Origin: Nostocales cyanobacterium LEGE 12452
GTDB lineage: Bacteria > Cyanobacteriota > Cyanobacteriia > Cyanobacteriales > Nostocaceae
Assembly (NCBI GenBank): GCA_015206945.1
Contig: JADEXV010000071.1
Coordinates: 1 to 32,488 of the forward strand
Length of the DNA stretch: 32,488 nucleotides
Direction of reading: 5' to 3'
The notes beneath the pieces are model-generated. The model was not told where the DNA came from. It saw only the letters and a program-made list of their open reading frames with translations, and did no database searches. Below, piece after piece: positions 24,911 to 32,488 of this stretch (within the stretch, counting starts at the first letter, position 1; the number at the start of each line of letters is the position of its first letter). Both the position numbers and the translations under genes were made by a program.

Positions 24911-27124
24911 ATGGATAATCAAGAAGCACTACAGCGAACTCTCAACCGCGCCCGTCGCGCCCTCCAGATATTAGAGGAGGAAAAAGCTAGTTATGGGATT
25001 CGAGTTCCAGTGGATTTGCAGATCGAACTAGAGGAAAAACAAAAAGAAATCACTAGCTTAGAGGTGCGATTAAGCCAGTTACAGGGAAAGCACCCAGCAA
25101 GTTTGCCCGATAACCTTCCCCGCTATAACGATGTGTTTGTGGGACGCAAACAAGAAATTGCCCGTTGTTTGGAAGCGCTTTCACCAGAGGAACGCGGTTG
25201 GGGTGTGACGATCGATGGTATTGGTGGTATGGGCAAAACGGCGTTAGCGCTGGAGGTAGCACACCTTGCCCGTCAGCAAGCCTTGTTTGATGCCTACCTG
25301 TTTGTTTCTGCCAAGACTACCAGGCTCTCAATAGAAGGAGTCCGGCAAGAAACCCTCGCCCTGTCTTCTCTCGATAGCTTCTGCCGGGAATTTGCCAAGG
25401 GGTTGGGAGAGACAGATATTGTGAAAATGACTGATGCCACAGAACGCCGCCGCGCCCTTCTCGATGCCCTGCGAGGACGGCGTACCCTGTTGATTTGGGA
25501 CAACTTGGAAACTCTGAATGCAGAAGAACGCGATATGATTGCCGAGTTTTTGCGGAAACTGCCCACCCCCAACAAAGCCATCATCACCAGCCGGCGCCGC
25601 ACAGGGGAAAGCGCCGTCACCATCCGCTTAGATCGTCTCTTAGAGGCAGAAGCTTTGGAACTAATGAAAGAGAAGGGAAGATCGCACCCCCGTCTAGCCC
25701 AGGAACTAAACGCCACGAAGCCAGAGATATTAACCGCTTTATATGAAGCGTCTGGTGGCAACCCCCTAGCGCTAGATTGGACATTAGGACAGGTGGCACA
25801 CAAAGGCTACTCCATCAGTGTTGCCCTAGAGCGATTGCGGAATGCCGCCAAATCCCCCGATCTCTACGGGTTTTTGTTTGCCGATGCTGCCCAAACTCTC
25901 TTTGAAAAAGATCGCACAGTCTTGTCTGCCCTAGTTGTATTCCTGACACCAGCAAAAACCGCAGCACTGGCAGATGCTACGGATTTAGCCATCACCGAGA
26001 TCCAAGTTTCTTTAGAGCGGTTGGTAACTCTATCTTTGGTAAATGACGTGGATGGAGAACGGTTTGGCCTGCACCCCCTCACCCGCACATATATTCGGGC
26101 AGTTGTGGGCGGAACGGATACCGTTGTAACTGCACCCCTAAGTGGAATTCGATTTGACTCTGCTGCCCAACGCAAAGTTCTGCGCTACTGGGTGGACTTT
26201 GCCCAGAAGTACGGGGGTAATAGCAAAGATGCCTACAAAACCCATGACAAGCTGGAAGCCGAGTGGCAGAATCTAGAGGGCGTGGCAACAACCCTGCGGG
26301 AGATGGCAAGTATCCCCGGTGCTTTGAAAGACCGACAGGCTGCCCAGATGCTGATCGATTTGGAAAACGCTTTGTTTAACTTCCTCTGGTTTCGCGGCTA
26401 CTGGGATGAGGTGGTGCGCTTGGGTGAGTGGGTATATCAGGCGGGAAAGGCGCTGGGTCAGTGGAGCGATGCTAGTTGGGATGCTTATCATGTTGCCTCG
26501 ATTTACTACTTTCGCGCGGAGACTGATAGGGCAGCAAGTTGGGCGGCTCAGATGGCGGAGGCGATGGAGCGGGGCGGTAGCCGTTGGGGCAAAGCTGTTG
26601 CAATTCAGCTTCAAGGACTGATTGCAAAGCAACGTCAGGACTGGGCGGAGGCGGAGCGTCTGTACCAGGAGGCATTAGCGATTTACCGAGAGTTGGAGGA
26701 TGAATATTGTGAAGCGATCGCTCTCAACTCTCTGGGAGAAGTTGCGCGATCACAAGGACACTATGATCGCGCCGAGTCCTACTACAAGCAAGCGTTGGCG
26801 ATAGAAGAAAAACTGGGAAATAAAGAAAGCCAAGCAACTTATTGCGCCGGCTTGGGAAATCTTGCCCTTGACCGTGATCGCCCTTCAGAAGCCCGCCCCT
26901 GGTGCGAGCGTGAGTTAGTGCTGGCGCAGGAAGTGGGACGGCAAGACTTGGTGGCTGATGCTCAAGCGGGGCTGGCGCAAGTTATGGAGAAGGAGGAACG
27001 CTACACAGAGGCGCTATCGTTAGCACAGTCTGCCCTGGATATCCGAGAGCGTCTGCGCGATCAGGGCTTGGATTTTTCGCGCCGATTGGTTGAGCGGTTG
27101 CGGCGCAAGGCGGAAATGGAATAA
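24911..27124 (+). CDS. NB-ARC/STAND ATPase with C-terminal TPR repeats
   Basis: 737 residues. Residues 1-57 are the same adaptor segment as in the TIR protein. The ATPase follows: RYNDVFVGRKQEIARCLEAL, Walker A DGIGGMGKTALA (Lys109), Walker B TLLIWDNLE (192-200), sensor IITSRRR (225-230), GGNPLALDW (282-290), and a winged helix ending LHPLTRTYIRA, where HPL is the equivalent of the MHD motif. Residues about 440-560 are helical. Four or so TPR units follow (AEAERLYQEALAIYRELED, DRAESYYKQALAIEEKLGN, and others) to the end. No effector enzyme is present, so it would act through a partner, most simply the TIR protein. Its base composition is visibly richer in GC than its neighbours. Classification is secure; partner and trigger are inferred. 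Confidence 0.88.
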   Translation: MDNQEALQRTLNRARRALQILEEEKASYGIRVPVDLQIELEEKQKEITSLEVRLSQLQGKHPASLPDNLPRYNDVFVGRKQEIARCLEALSPEERGWGVTIDGIGGMGKTALALEVAHLARQQALFDAYLFVSAKTTRLSIEGVRQETLALSSLDSFCREFAKGLGETDIVKMTDATERRRALLDALRGRRTLLIWDNLETLNAEERDMIAEFLRKLPTPNKAIITSRRRTGESAVTIRLDRLLEAEALELMKEKGRSHPRLAQELNATKPEILTALYEASGGNPLALDWTLGQVAHKGYSISVALERLRNAAKSPDLYGFLFADAAQTLFEKDRTVLSALVVFLTPAKTAALADATDLAITEIQVSLERLVTLSLVNDVDGERFGLHPLTRTYIRAVVGGTDTVVTAPLSGIRFDSAAQRKVLRYWVDFAQKYGGNSKDAYKTHDKLEAEWQNLEGVATTLREMASIPGALKDRQAAQMLIDLENALFNFLWFRGYWDEVVRLGEWVYQAGKALGQWSDASWDAYHVASIYYFRAETDRAASWAAQMAEAMERGGSRWGKAVAIQLQGLIAKQRQDWAEAERLYQEALAIYRELEDEYCEAIALNSLGEVARSQGHYDRAESYYKQALAIEEKLGNKESQATYCAGLGNLALDRDRPSEARPWCERELVLAQEVGRQDLVADAQAGLAQVMEKEERYTEALSLAQSALDIRERLRDQGLDFSRRLVERLRRKAEME
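24936..24975 (+). repeat. 40-bp exact direct repeat shared with the TIR gene (copy 2)
   Basis: Second copy of the stretch at 24035-24074, inside the NB-ARC gene's 5' end. The two copies are 901 bp apart in the same orientation, so recombination between them could fuse the TIR adaptor directly to the NB-ARC body. Confidence 0.9.
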
Positions 27125-27142
27125 TTCGTAATTCGTAATTAA
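27123..27142. repeat. AATTCGT heptamer repeat
   Basis: Two full AATTCGT units plus partial copies directly after the NB-ARC stop. The rest of the 177-bp gap to the SWIM gene shows nothing that I can assign. Confidence 0.7.
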
Positions 27143-27301
27143 TTCAAGGTTTTACGTCTCTATGTAGTCCCAGACTTCCAATCTGTAGGGGTATATTTGC
27201 GAAACTGATATGCTCCCAATGATAAACGCTATAGTCTGAGGTAACTGTTACAAAACGAGATCAATCCATCCATTGCATAATTTTAAATTTTAAATTGACT
27301 T

Positions 27302-28138
27302 ATGACTAATTACACATTACAAGCAAGTCGAGAATGGTGGTCACAACAATGGCTAGATTTACTTGATTCCTATCGCTTTAAAAAGCGTTTAGAACGTGCA
27401 AGAAATTATGCTCGTCAAGGAAATGTACTCAGCATCGAATTTAAAGGTGCAAAAGTATTAGCTAGGGTGCAAGGTAGTGAAGTAGAACCTTATAAAGTTT
27501 CCCTTTCCCTTGAACCATTTAGCGACGAACAGTGGGGTTATGTAATTGAAACCATGTCCCAAAGGGCAATTTTTGCTGCCAAGCTACTAGCAGGAGAAAT
27601 GCCACAAAATATAGAAGAAGTCTTCACAGCTAACGGTCTTTCGATATTTCCATTTACCCTTGGTGATGTTCACAGTAAATGCTCTTGTCCTGATAAAGCA
27701 AATCCTTGTAAACACATTGGTGCGATATACTATCAGTTAGGCGATCGCTTCAGTGAAGACCCCTTTGTACTATTTCAATTACGCGGACGTTCCAAAGAGC
27801 AAATTATCAGCGATTTGCGTAAATTACGTAGTGCCAAGATTGAACCCAATACTACAGAAACGCCTGATGTTCAACAGTCAATTACTAATAACAAATACTC
27901 AGTAAAAATTGACTCTTTCTGGCAATACAATGAGCCACTAGAGTCATCCTTGGTAGTGATTGTACCGTCTAGCAGCGAGACGATATTAGATGTATTGGGA
28001 GCGATTCCCCTAGCAAAGGAAGAGGAAAACGCAGTAAATTCAACTTCGAGTGATGTGGTAATGAAATATTTGAATACCGTTTACAGAGATGTAAGCCAGA
28101 AGGCTGTTTTAGCAGCGATGAATGTAGGAGGAAGTTGA
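27302..28138 (+). CDS. SWIM zinc-finger protein
   Basis: 278 residues. The SWIM motif is KCSCPDKANPCKHIGAIYYQ: Cys127, Cys129, Cys136 and His138 give the CxCx6CxH zinc site. N-terminal WWSQQWLDLLDSYRFKKRLERARNYARQGNV and KVLARVQGSEVEPYKVSL strands are typical of the SWIM proteins encoded beside bacterial SNF2 helicases, where the pair is thought to act on DNA together. Here the SNF2 gene ends 3.4 kb upstream and two STAND/TIR genes lie between. The first ATG (27302) gives the family-like N-terminus. The C-terminal 90 residues have no recognised domain. Confidence 0.88.
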   Translation: MTNYTLQASREWWSQQWLDLLDSYRFKKRLERARNYARQGNVLSIEFKGAKVLARVQGSEVEPYKVSLSLEPFSDEQWGYVIETMSQRAIFAAKLLAGEMPQNIEEVFTANGLSIFPFTLGDVHSKCSCPDKANPCKHIGAIYYQLGDRFSEDPFVLFQLRGRSKEQIISDLRKLRSAKIEPNTTETPDVQQSITNNKYSVKIDSFWQYNEPLESSLVVIVPSSSETILDVLGAIPLAKEEENAVNSTSSDVVMKYLNTVYRDVSQKAVLAAMNVGGS

Positions 28139-28249
28139 GACTAATTCATAATTATGAATTAAATTGACTGGAATATTCTCGCCTTAAAACTTTATCCCTT
28201 TATTAGTAGAGTATTTACCAATTCTGGATTCTGACTCCTGACTCCTGAT

Positions 28250-28435
28250 TTATTGTCCAAACTCAAGCCTAGCCTGTTCTACCAAATCAGCAGTCACAAC
28301 ATCTTGGCCTGCTTCACGAGCCAGCTGTTCAATTCTGGCTTTAGCTTGAGAGCGGACAAAAAAGGGAATATTTTGTAACTTTTCCTTAGCTTCGGATGTC
28401 CATCGCAAAGCATCAATAAAATTGGAATCATTCAT
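28250..28435 (-). CDS. PCP_red domain protein
   Basis: 61-residue protein made wholly of the PCP_red domain (PF08369), the small helical module also found at the C-terminus of the ChlB subunit of light-independent protochlorophyllide reductase: [20 protein letters not shown], then [14 protein letters not shown], and [15 protein letters not shown]. Stand-alone copies are widespread in cyanobacteria and probably bind a cofactor-linked or photosynthesis-related partner; the role is not settled. It lies downstream of psbC on the same strand but beyond psbC's terminator, so it is likely transcribed on its own. Confidence 0.85.
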   Translation of the reverse strand: MNDSNFIDALRWTSEAKEKLQNIPFFVRSQAKARIEQLAREAGQDVVTADLVEQARLEFGQ

Positions 28436-28492
28436 AGATTAGTTACCTTGGCAAGTCGCTCACTTTAATTAATAGATTACTAATTTTCCTAT

Positions 28493-28522
28493 AAAAAAAG
28501 CCCTTGCTTTTATGCAAGAGCC
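28493..28522 (-). terminator. Rho-independent terminator of psbDC
   Basis: On the minus strand, a stem GGCTCTTGC/GCAAGGGCT (9 bp, two G-U pairs) with the loop ATAAAA is followed directly by seven T residues. It lies 38 bp after the psbC stop and is a textbook intrinsic terminator for the psbD-psbC transcript. Confidence 0.85.
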
Positions 28523-28560
28523 TTTAAATTAATAGTCAGTGATGAAATAAACTTTACAAC

Positions 28561-29952
28561 CTAATCTAGGTCGTCCATAAACATCACTGGCTCAGTATCA
28601 CGGTTAATTCCTTTCTCAAAACCACCAGCAGCAGCCCGTGCGCGACCAGCATGCCACAAGTGACCAACTAGGAAGAAGAATCCTAGTACGAAGTGAGAAG
28701 TTGCCAACCAAGCGCGAGGAGATACGTAGTTGAAAGAGTTAATTTCGGTAGCCACACCACCTACGGAGTTCAAAGAACCCAGAGGAGCGTGGGTCATGTA
28801 TTCAGCGGCGCGACGAGCTTGCCAAGGCTGAATATCATTCTTGATTTTTTCGAGGTCAAGACCATTGGGTCCACGTAGAGGCTCCAACCAGGGGCCGCGG
28901 AAATCCCAGAAACGCATGGTTTCACCACCGAAGATGATTTCACCAGTTGGAGAGCGCATCAGGTATTTACCTAGACCAGTGGGGCCTTGGGCAGAACCGA
29001 CGTTAGCACCCAAACGTTGGTCACGAATCAAGAAGGTCAAAGCCTGAGCTTGAGAAGCTTCTGGACCGGTAGGACCGTAGAATTCGCTGGGGTAAACGGT
29101 GTTGTTAAACCAAACATAGATGGAAGCAATGAAGCCCATCAACGACAGAGCGCCCAAGCTGTAGGAGAGGTAAGCCTCACCTGACCAGATGGATGCACGA
29201 CGCGACCAAGCAAAAGGCTTGGTAAGAATGTGGAAAATACCACCAGAAATTAAGATAAAGGCAATCCAGATGTGACCACCGACCACATCTTCTAAGTTAT
29301 CGACGCTAATAATCCAGCCTTCGCCGCCAAAGGGAGACTTGATTACATAACCGAAGATAACTGCTGGGTTCAATGTCGGATTGGTAATAATCCGAACATC
29401 ACCACCGCCTGGTGCCCAGGTGTCATACAAACCACCAAAAAACATTGCCTTTAACACTAAAAGCAATGCACCGCATCCCAAAATAATTAGATGGAATCCG
29501 ATGATGTTGGTCATCTTATTCTTGTCTTTCCAGTCGTAACCAAAGAAAGAAGAATATTCTTCTAAGGTTTCTGGGCCACGAACGGCATGATAGATACCGC
29601 CAAAGCCAAGGACGGCTGAGGAAATTAGGTGGAGTACACCAACAACAAAGTATGGGAAGGTATCGATAACTTCACCACCAGCACCAACACCCCAGCCCTG
29701 ACTAGCGAGGTGAGGTAACAAGATCAAGCCCTGTTCATACATGGGCTTTTCAGGAATGAAGTGAGCGACTTCAAACAAAGTCATCGCTCCAGCCCAGAAT
29801 ACGATCAAACCAGCGTGGGCAACGTGAGCACCCAGTAGTTTGCCAGATAGATTGATTAAACGTGCGTTACCAGACCACCAGGCAAAGCCAGTGGATTCTT
29901 GGTCGCGTCCAGTACCGCCTAATATATTTGGTCTATTAGAGAGCGTTACCAC
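28561..29952 (-). CDS. psbC: photosystem II CP43 chlorophyll apoprotein
   Basis: Inner antenna protein of photosystem II in the thylakoid membrane, with six membrane helices binding chlorophyll a. The large lumenal loop carries [18 protein letters not shown], whose Glu and Arg contact the Mn4CaO5 cluster. The start is GTG 29952 (MVTLSNRP): cyanobacterial psbC begins at a GTG inside psbD, and a strong GAGGAGGT lies 8 nt upstream. The frame itself extends 9 codons further into psbD. It overlaps psbD by 17 bp. The 463 residues cover the full family length, ending [16 protein letters not shown]. Identification is secure. Confidence 0.97.
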   Translation of the reverse strand: MVTLSNRPNILGGTGRDQESTGFAWWSGNARLINLSGKLLGAHVAHAGLIVFWAGAMTLFEVAHFIPEKPMYEQGLILLPHLASQGWGVGAGGEVIDTFPYFVVGVLHLISSAVLGFGGIYHAVRGPETLEEYSSFFGYDWKDKNKMTNIIGFHLIILGCGALLLVLKAMFFGGLYDTWAPGGGDVRIITNPTLNPAVIFGYVIKSPFGGEGWIISVDNLEDVVGGHIWIAFILISGGIFHILTKPFAWSRRASIWSGEAYLSYSLGALSLMGFIASIYVWFNNTVYPSEFYGPTGPEASQAQALTFLIRDQRLGANVGSAQGPTGLGKYLMRSPTGEIIFGGETMRFWDFRGPWLEPLRGPNGLDLEKIKNDIQPWQARRAAEYMTHAPLGSLNSVGGVATEINSFNYVSPRAWLATSHFVLGFFFLVGHLWHAGRARAAAGGFEKGINRDTEPVMFMDDLD

Positions 29953-30991
29953 GTGGTAATACCTCCTCAGGGAATACAAATTGTTCGTGGGGTTGATCTT
30001 GAGGAGCCATCCAAGCGCGGATACCCTCGTTCAGCAAAATGTTTTTGGTATAGAAGGTTTCAAACTCAGGGTCTTCCGCCGCCCGTAATTCTTGGGAGAC
30101 GAAATCATAAGCCCGCAGGTTGAGTGCTAAACCGACGATGCCGACGGCGCTCATCCACAAGCCTGTGACTGGCACGAACAACATGAAGAAGTGCAACCAG
30201 CGCTTGTTAGAGAAAGCAATACCGAAAATCTGTGACCAGAAACGGTTTGCCGTCACCATTGAGTAGGTTTCTTCTGACTGGGTAGGATTGAAGGCGCGGA
30301 AGGTGTTAGCACCATCACCGTCTTCAAACAAGGTGTTTTCTACTGTCGCACCGTGAATGGCGCACAATAAAGCACCACCCAATACACCCGCAACACCCAT
30401 CATGTGGAAGGGGTTGAGTGTCCAGTTGTGGAACCCTTGCAGGAATAGTAGGAATCGGAAGATAGCAGCTACGCCAAAGCTGGGTGCAAAGAACCAGCTT
30501 GATTGTCCCAAGGGGTACATCAGGAATACACTGACGAATACTGCAATGGGAGCGGAGAAGGCGAGAGCGTTGTAAGGACGGATACCTACTAGACGCGCAA
30601 TTTCAAATTGCCGCAACATGAAGCCAATCAAACCGAAGGCTCCGTGTAGGGCAACGAATGGCCACAAACCACCCAATTGGAACCAACGGGTGAGGTTGCC
30701 TTGGGCTTCTGGTCCCCACAATAGCAATAGGGAATGTCCCATGCTATCAGCGGGGGTGGATACTGCCACTGTCAGGAAGTTAGCACCCTCTAGGTAGGAG
30801 GAGGCTAATCCGTGGGTGTACCAAGAGGTGACGAAGGTGGTACCTGTCAGCCAACCGCCTAGTGCTAGGAAGGCGCAGGGGAATAATAGTATCCCTGACC
30901 AACCTACGAATACGAAGCGATCGCGCTTGAGCCAGTCGTCTAGAACGTCAAACCACCCTCTACTAGGGGCGCGTCCAACTGCGATGGTCAT
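29936..30991 (-). CDS. psbD: photosystem II D2 reaction-centre protein
   Basis: D2 core subunit, with five membrane helices. It binds the accessory chlorophylls and pheophytin on the inactive branch, the plastoquinone QA, the redox tyrosine Tyr-D and, with D1, the P680 pair and the non-haem iron. Complete at 351 residues: [20 protein letters not shown] start, [40 protein letters not shown] (iron- and QA-side histidines), and [19 protein letters not shown]. The end, [12 protein letters not shown], is the conserved form. ATG 30991 is preceded by AGAGGA about 10 nt upstream. It forms one operon with psbC. Many cyanobacteria carry a second psbD copy elsewhere; this one is the psbDC copy. Confidence 0.97.
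   Translation of the reverse strand: MTIAVGRAPSRGWFDVLDDWLKRDRFVFVGWSGILLFPCAFLALGGWLTGTTFVTSWYTHGLASSYLEGANFLTVAVSTPADSMGHSLLLLWGPEAQGNLTRWFQLGGLWPFVALHGAFGLIGFMLRQFEIARLVGIRPYNALAFSAPIAVFVSVFLMYPLGQSSWFFAPSFGVAAIFRFLLFLQGFHNWTLNPFHMMGVAGVLGGALLCAIHGATVENTLFEDGDGANTFRAFNPTQSEETYSMVTANRFWSQIFGIAFSNKRWLHFFMLFVPVTGLWMSAVGIVGLALNLRAYDFVSQELRAAEDPEFETFYTKNILLNEGIRAWMAPQDQPHEQFVFPEEVLPRGNAL
29961..29968 (-). promoter_or_regulatory. ribosome binding site of psbC inside psbD
   Basis: GAGGAGGT on the minus strand, ending 8 nt before the psbC GTG. It lies within the final codons of psbD (PEEVLPRG region) and fixes the non-ATG start of psbC, permitting coupled translation. Confidence 0.85.
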
Positions 30992-31909
30992 CGGACTAAA
31001 ATCCTCTTTTTTTACTAAAATTGCAACGTTTCTAAGGCATTACGGAAAGCTAATGTAACCGACTGCCGTGAGGAATTAACGTTTTTTTTGACAATCTCAA
31101 CTGCTTTTAAGTAACTGAGATTCTGAGAGCTTGCTGACTAGTTAAGTCATTATTTCTCAGGGTTATGACATTACACGTACCATCGGCTAGTAATCTAGCT
31201 TCTGGTAACTTAATGATTCTTAACTTATCACACTACTCAGGATTTTTGCCTGATACACAAAAGCAAATTAGGCATGAAACACGAACCTTATAAATAATAT
31301 GAATATCAGAAATTTTACAATTTGACACAACTTTTCTCAGAAATCTGAAAAAATTTAATATAGATAGACGTAGGTAGGTAACTCATTTCAAGAGGTCAAA
31401 AAGAGGCAGGGAGAGGGTAGCAGGGAATAAGGGGGGCTGAAGGACAGGGAGAAAGAATTTTTATCAGCCATTGAGTAAAAAAATAGTACAACATTCCCTA
31501 AAAAATTATATCGGTAGCAGGAACATGGAAGGGCGCAGTTGAGTTTTTGTCAACAATGTTTGGTAAAATGCGGATAGTCACTTCGCCGTCACTGTCGTTG
31601 ATACACCTCTGGAAAACCTATGTGAAACGTTAGACAAGGAGAAGGGAAGTTGGCATATCTTGACTAATACAAATAGCCTAAGTGGTTTGTCCCGTAGTAC
31701 AAGTAAGCCAGCATTATCCGGGGCAGTAAAATTTGTAAGGTACAAAGTGAAAAATTTATAGTCTACGGCAGGGTTCCCGTGGACTTGAAACATAGCTCTC
31801 CGTGCCTCCTAAGCAATAGCCGGATTGGCAGAGGAACCCACCACTCTATGCAAAAGCATTTAGTGTGCGAGTATGTGACAGCGAGTATCTCACGGGCAAT
31901 GGTAGTTCA
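30992..31909. other. psbD-ycf4 divergent intergenic region
   Basis: About 920 bp with no credible gene. It must contain the psbD promoter and leader (reading left) and the ycf4 promoter (reading right). The proximal 400 bp is AT-rich with several T runs, and I cannot place a clear -10/-35 for either side. An AG-rich tract (GAGGCAGGGAGAGGGTAGCA near 31403-31422) and a GC-richer block at 31550-31860 stand out. The latter holds a 7-bp closing inverted repeat, listed separately. A 71-codon frame at 31578-31793 on the minus strand looks random. Confidence 0.5.
31771..31839 (+). other. possible structured leader or small RNA upstream of ycf4
   Basis: GGGTTCC (31771-31777) and GGAACCC (31833-31839) pair perfectly and enclose 55 nt that include a small GCC-GGATT-GGC hairpin and a CCTCC stretch able to pair with a ribosome binding site. 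The block is more GC-rich than its surroundings and lies 70 bp before ycf4. It does not match an RNA family that I can name. Confidence 0.25.
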
Positions 31910-32479
31910 ATGACGACATCAACAACGATTAACAAAGGCGATCGCCTCCTGCACCAAAATGTTCTCGGTTCTCGTCGGTTCAGTAACTACTGGTGGGCAA
32001 CTATCGTTACCTTGGGAGCAAGCGGCTTTCTACTGGCTGGAATATCCAGTTATTTAAAAGTTAATTTACTCATAGTTTCCGATCCCACTCAACTGGTATT
32101 CGTCCCCCAAGGATTAGTGATGGGGCTATATGGTACTGCTGGCTTGCTATTAGCTACATACCTGTGGTTAATGATTTTATTGGATGTTGGAGGCGGTTAC
32201 AACGAATTCGATCGGGAAACTGGCGCAATCAAAATCTTCCGTTGGGGGTTTCCTGGTAAAAACCGCCGAATTCAGATTGATAGCCGCATAGAAGATGTCC
32301 AATCTGTACTAATAGACGTAAAAGAAGGTCTTAACCCCCGTCGCGCCCTCTATCTACGCATTAAAGGACGGCGAGATATACCATTAACACGGGTTGGACA
32401 ACCCTTATCTTTAACAGAGTTGGAAACAGAAGGCGCAAAGTTGGCCCGCTTTTTGGGAGTGTCACTAGAAGGATTGTAA
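31910..32479 (+). CDS. ycf4: photosystem I assembly protein Ycf4
   Basis: Thylakoid membrane protein that assists photosystem I assembly. 189 residues from ATG 31910 (MTTSTTINKGDRLLHQNVLG); an in-frame GTG 15 codons upstream is less likely, because the ATG gives the usual family length and start. Two membrane segments are present at about WWATIVTLGASGFLLAGISS and LVMGLYGTAGLLLATYLWLM, then a soluble domain (GGYNEFDRETGAIKIFRWGF, IEDVQSVLIDVKEGLNPRR) typical of Ycf4. The end TELETEGAKLARFLGVSLEGL is normal, and the stop lies 9 bp before the window edge. It is transcribed away from psbD. Confidence 0.94.
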   Translation: MTTSTTINKGDRLLHQNVLGSRRFSNYWWATIVTLGASGFLLAGISSYLKVNLLIVSDPTQLVFVPQGLVMGLYGTAGLLLATYLWLMILLDVGGGYNEFDRETGAIKIFRWGFPGKNRRIQIDSRIEDVQSVLIDVKEGLNPRRALYLRIKGRRDIPLTRVGQPLSLTELETEGAKLARFLGVSLEGL

Positions 32480-32488
32480 GGGATTAGG

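Noticed and set aside
25294..25803. Long open frame on the minus strand within the NB-ARC gene (169 codons)
   Set aside because: Antisense shadow caused by the GC-rich coding strand; arginine- and serine-rich translation with no domain.
31578..31793. 71-codon minus-strand frame in the psbD-ycf4 gap
   Set aside because: No family resemblance, no ribosome site, and an unlikely composition.
1..32488. tRNA, rRNA, tmRNA, RNase P RNA or CRISPR array
   Set aside because: I looked for their conserved cores by eye in the gaps and found none; a covariance search would be more sensitive.

Overview
The window looks like chromosomal DNA of a filamentous, probably heterocyst-forming cyanobacterium (Nostoc/Anabaena/Calothrix-like). 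The evidence is an overlapping psbD-psbC pair with a divergent ycf4, many HIP1 octamers (GCGATCGC), short AATTCGT-type tandem repeats and GTGCTGA-type repeats between genes, Uma2-family proteins, a PCP_red protein, and an intein-bearing SNF2 helicase. I cannot name a species.

Layout. (1) 1-3.7 kb: the end of an extracellular contractile injection system (eCIS) locus. It has a gpI-like tail protein, a baseplate-associated protein with a DUF4159-like end, and, on the opposite strand, a protein carrying the eCIS cargo-type leader fused to a domain with a Cys-His-Asp arrangement (candidate injected effector). (2) 3.7-6.5 kb: housekeeping prmA and serA, separated by a repeat-rich spacer whose 19-bp inverted repeat reaches into the serA stop codon. 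(3) 6.5-12.2 kb: accessory DNA with two Uma2-family genes that have heptad-repeat tails, a 7TM diguanylate cyclase gene split (with loss of its middle) by a complete 983-bp IS630-type element, and a methyltransferase-HIT fusion. (4) 12.3-16.2 kb: a NACHT NTPase with a long, very regular HEAT-like array, and an orphan HicB-like protein. (5) 16.2-19.1 kb: pnp and a GNAT acetyltransferase. (6) 19.2-28.1 kb: an SNF2 helicase with a full intein in its Walker A motif, a TIR protein, an NB-ARC/TPR STAND ATPase sharing the TIR protein's N-terminal adaptor, and a SWIM zinc-finger protein that usually accompanies this type of SNF2 helicase. (7) 28.2-32.5 kb: photosynthesis genes: PCP_red protein, psbC, psbD, and divergent ycf4 at the edge.

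How they fit. The most system-like parts are the eCIS end with its candidate cargo, the NACHT-HEAT protein (resembling bacterial NLR-type defence proteins), and the TIR + NB-ARC pair. In that pair a common N-terminal segment of about 57 residues suggests that the sensor recruits the TIR effector in trans. The pair sits between the SNF2 and SWIM genes, as if a defence cassette had been inserted into, or joined with, that pair. All functions were assigned by reading motifs; no database search was possible.
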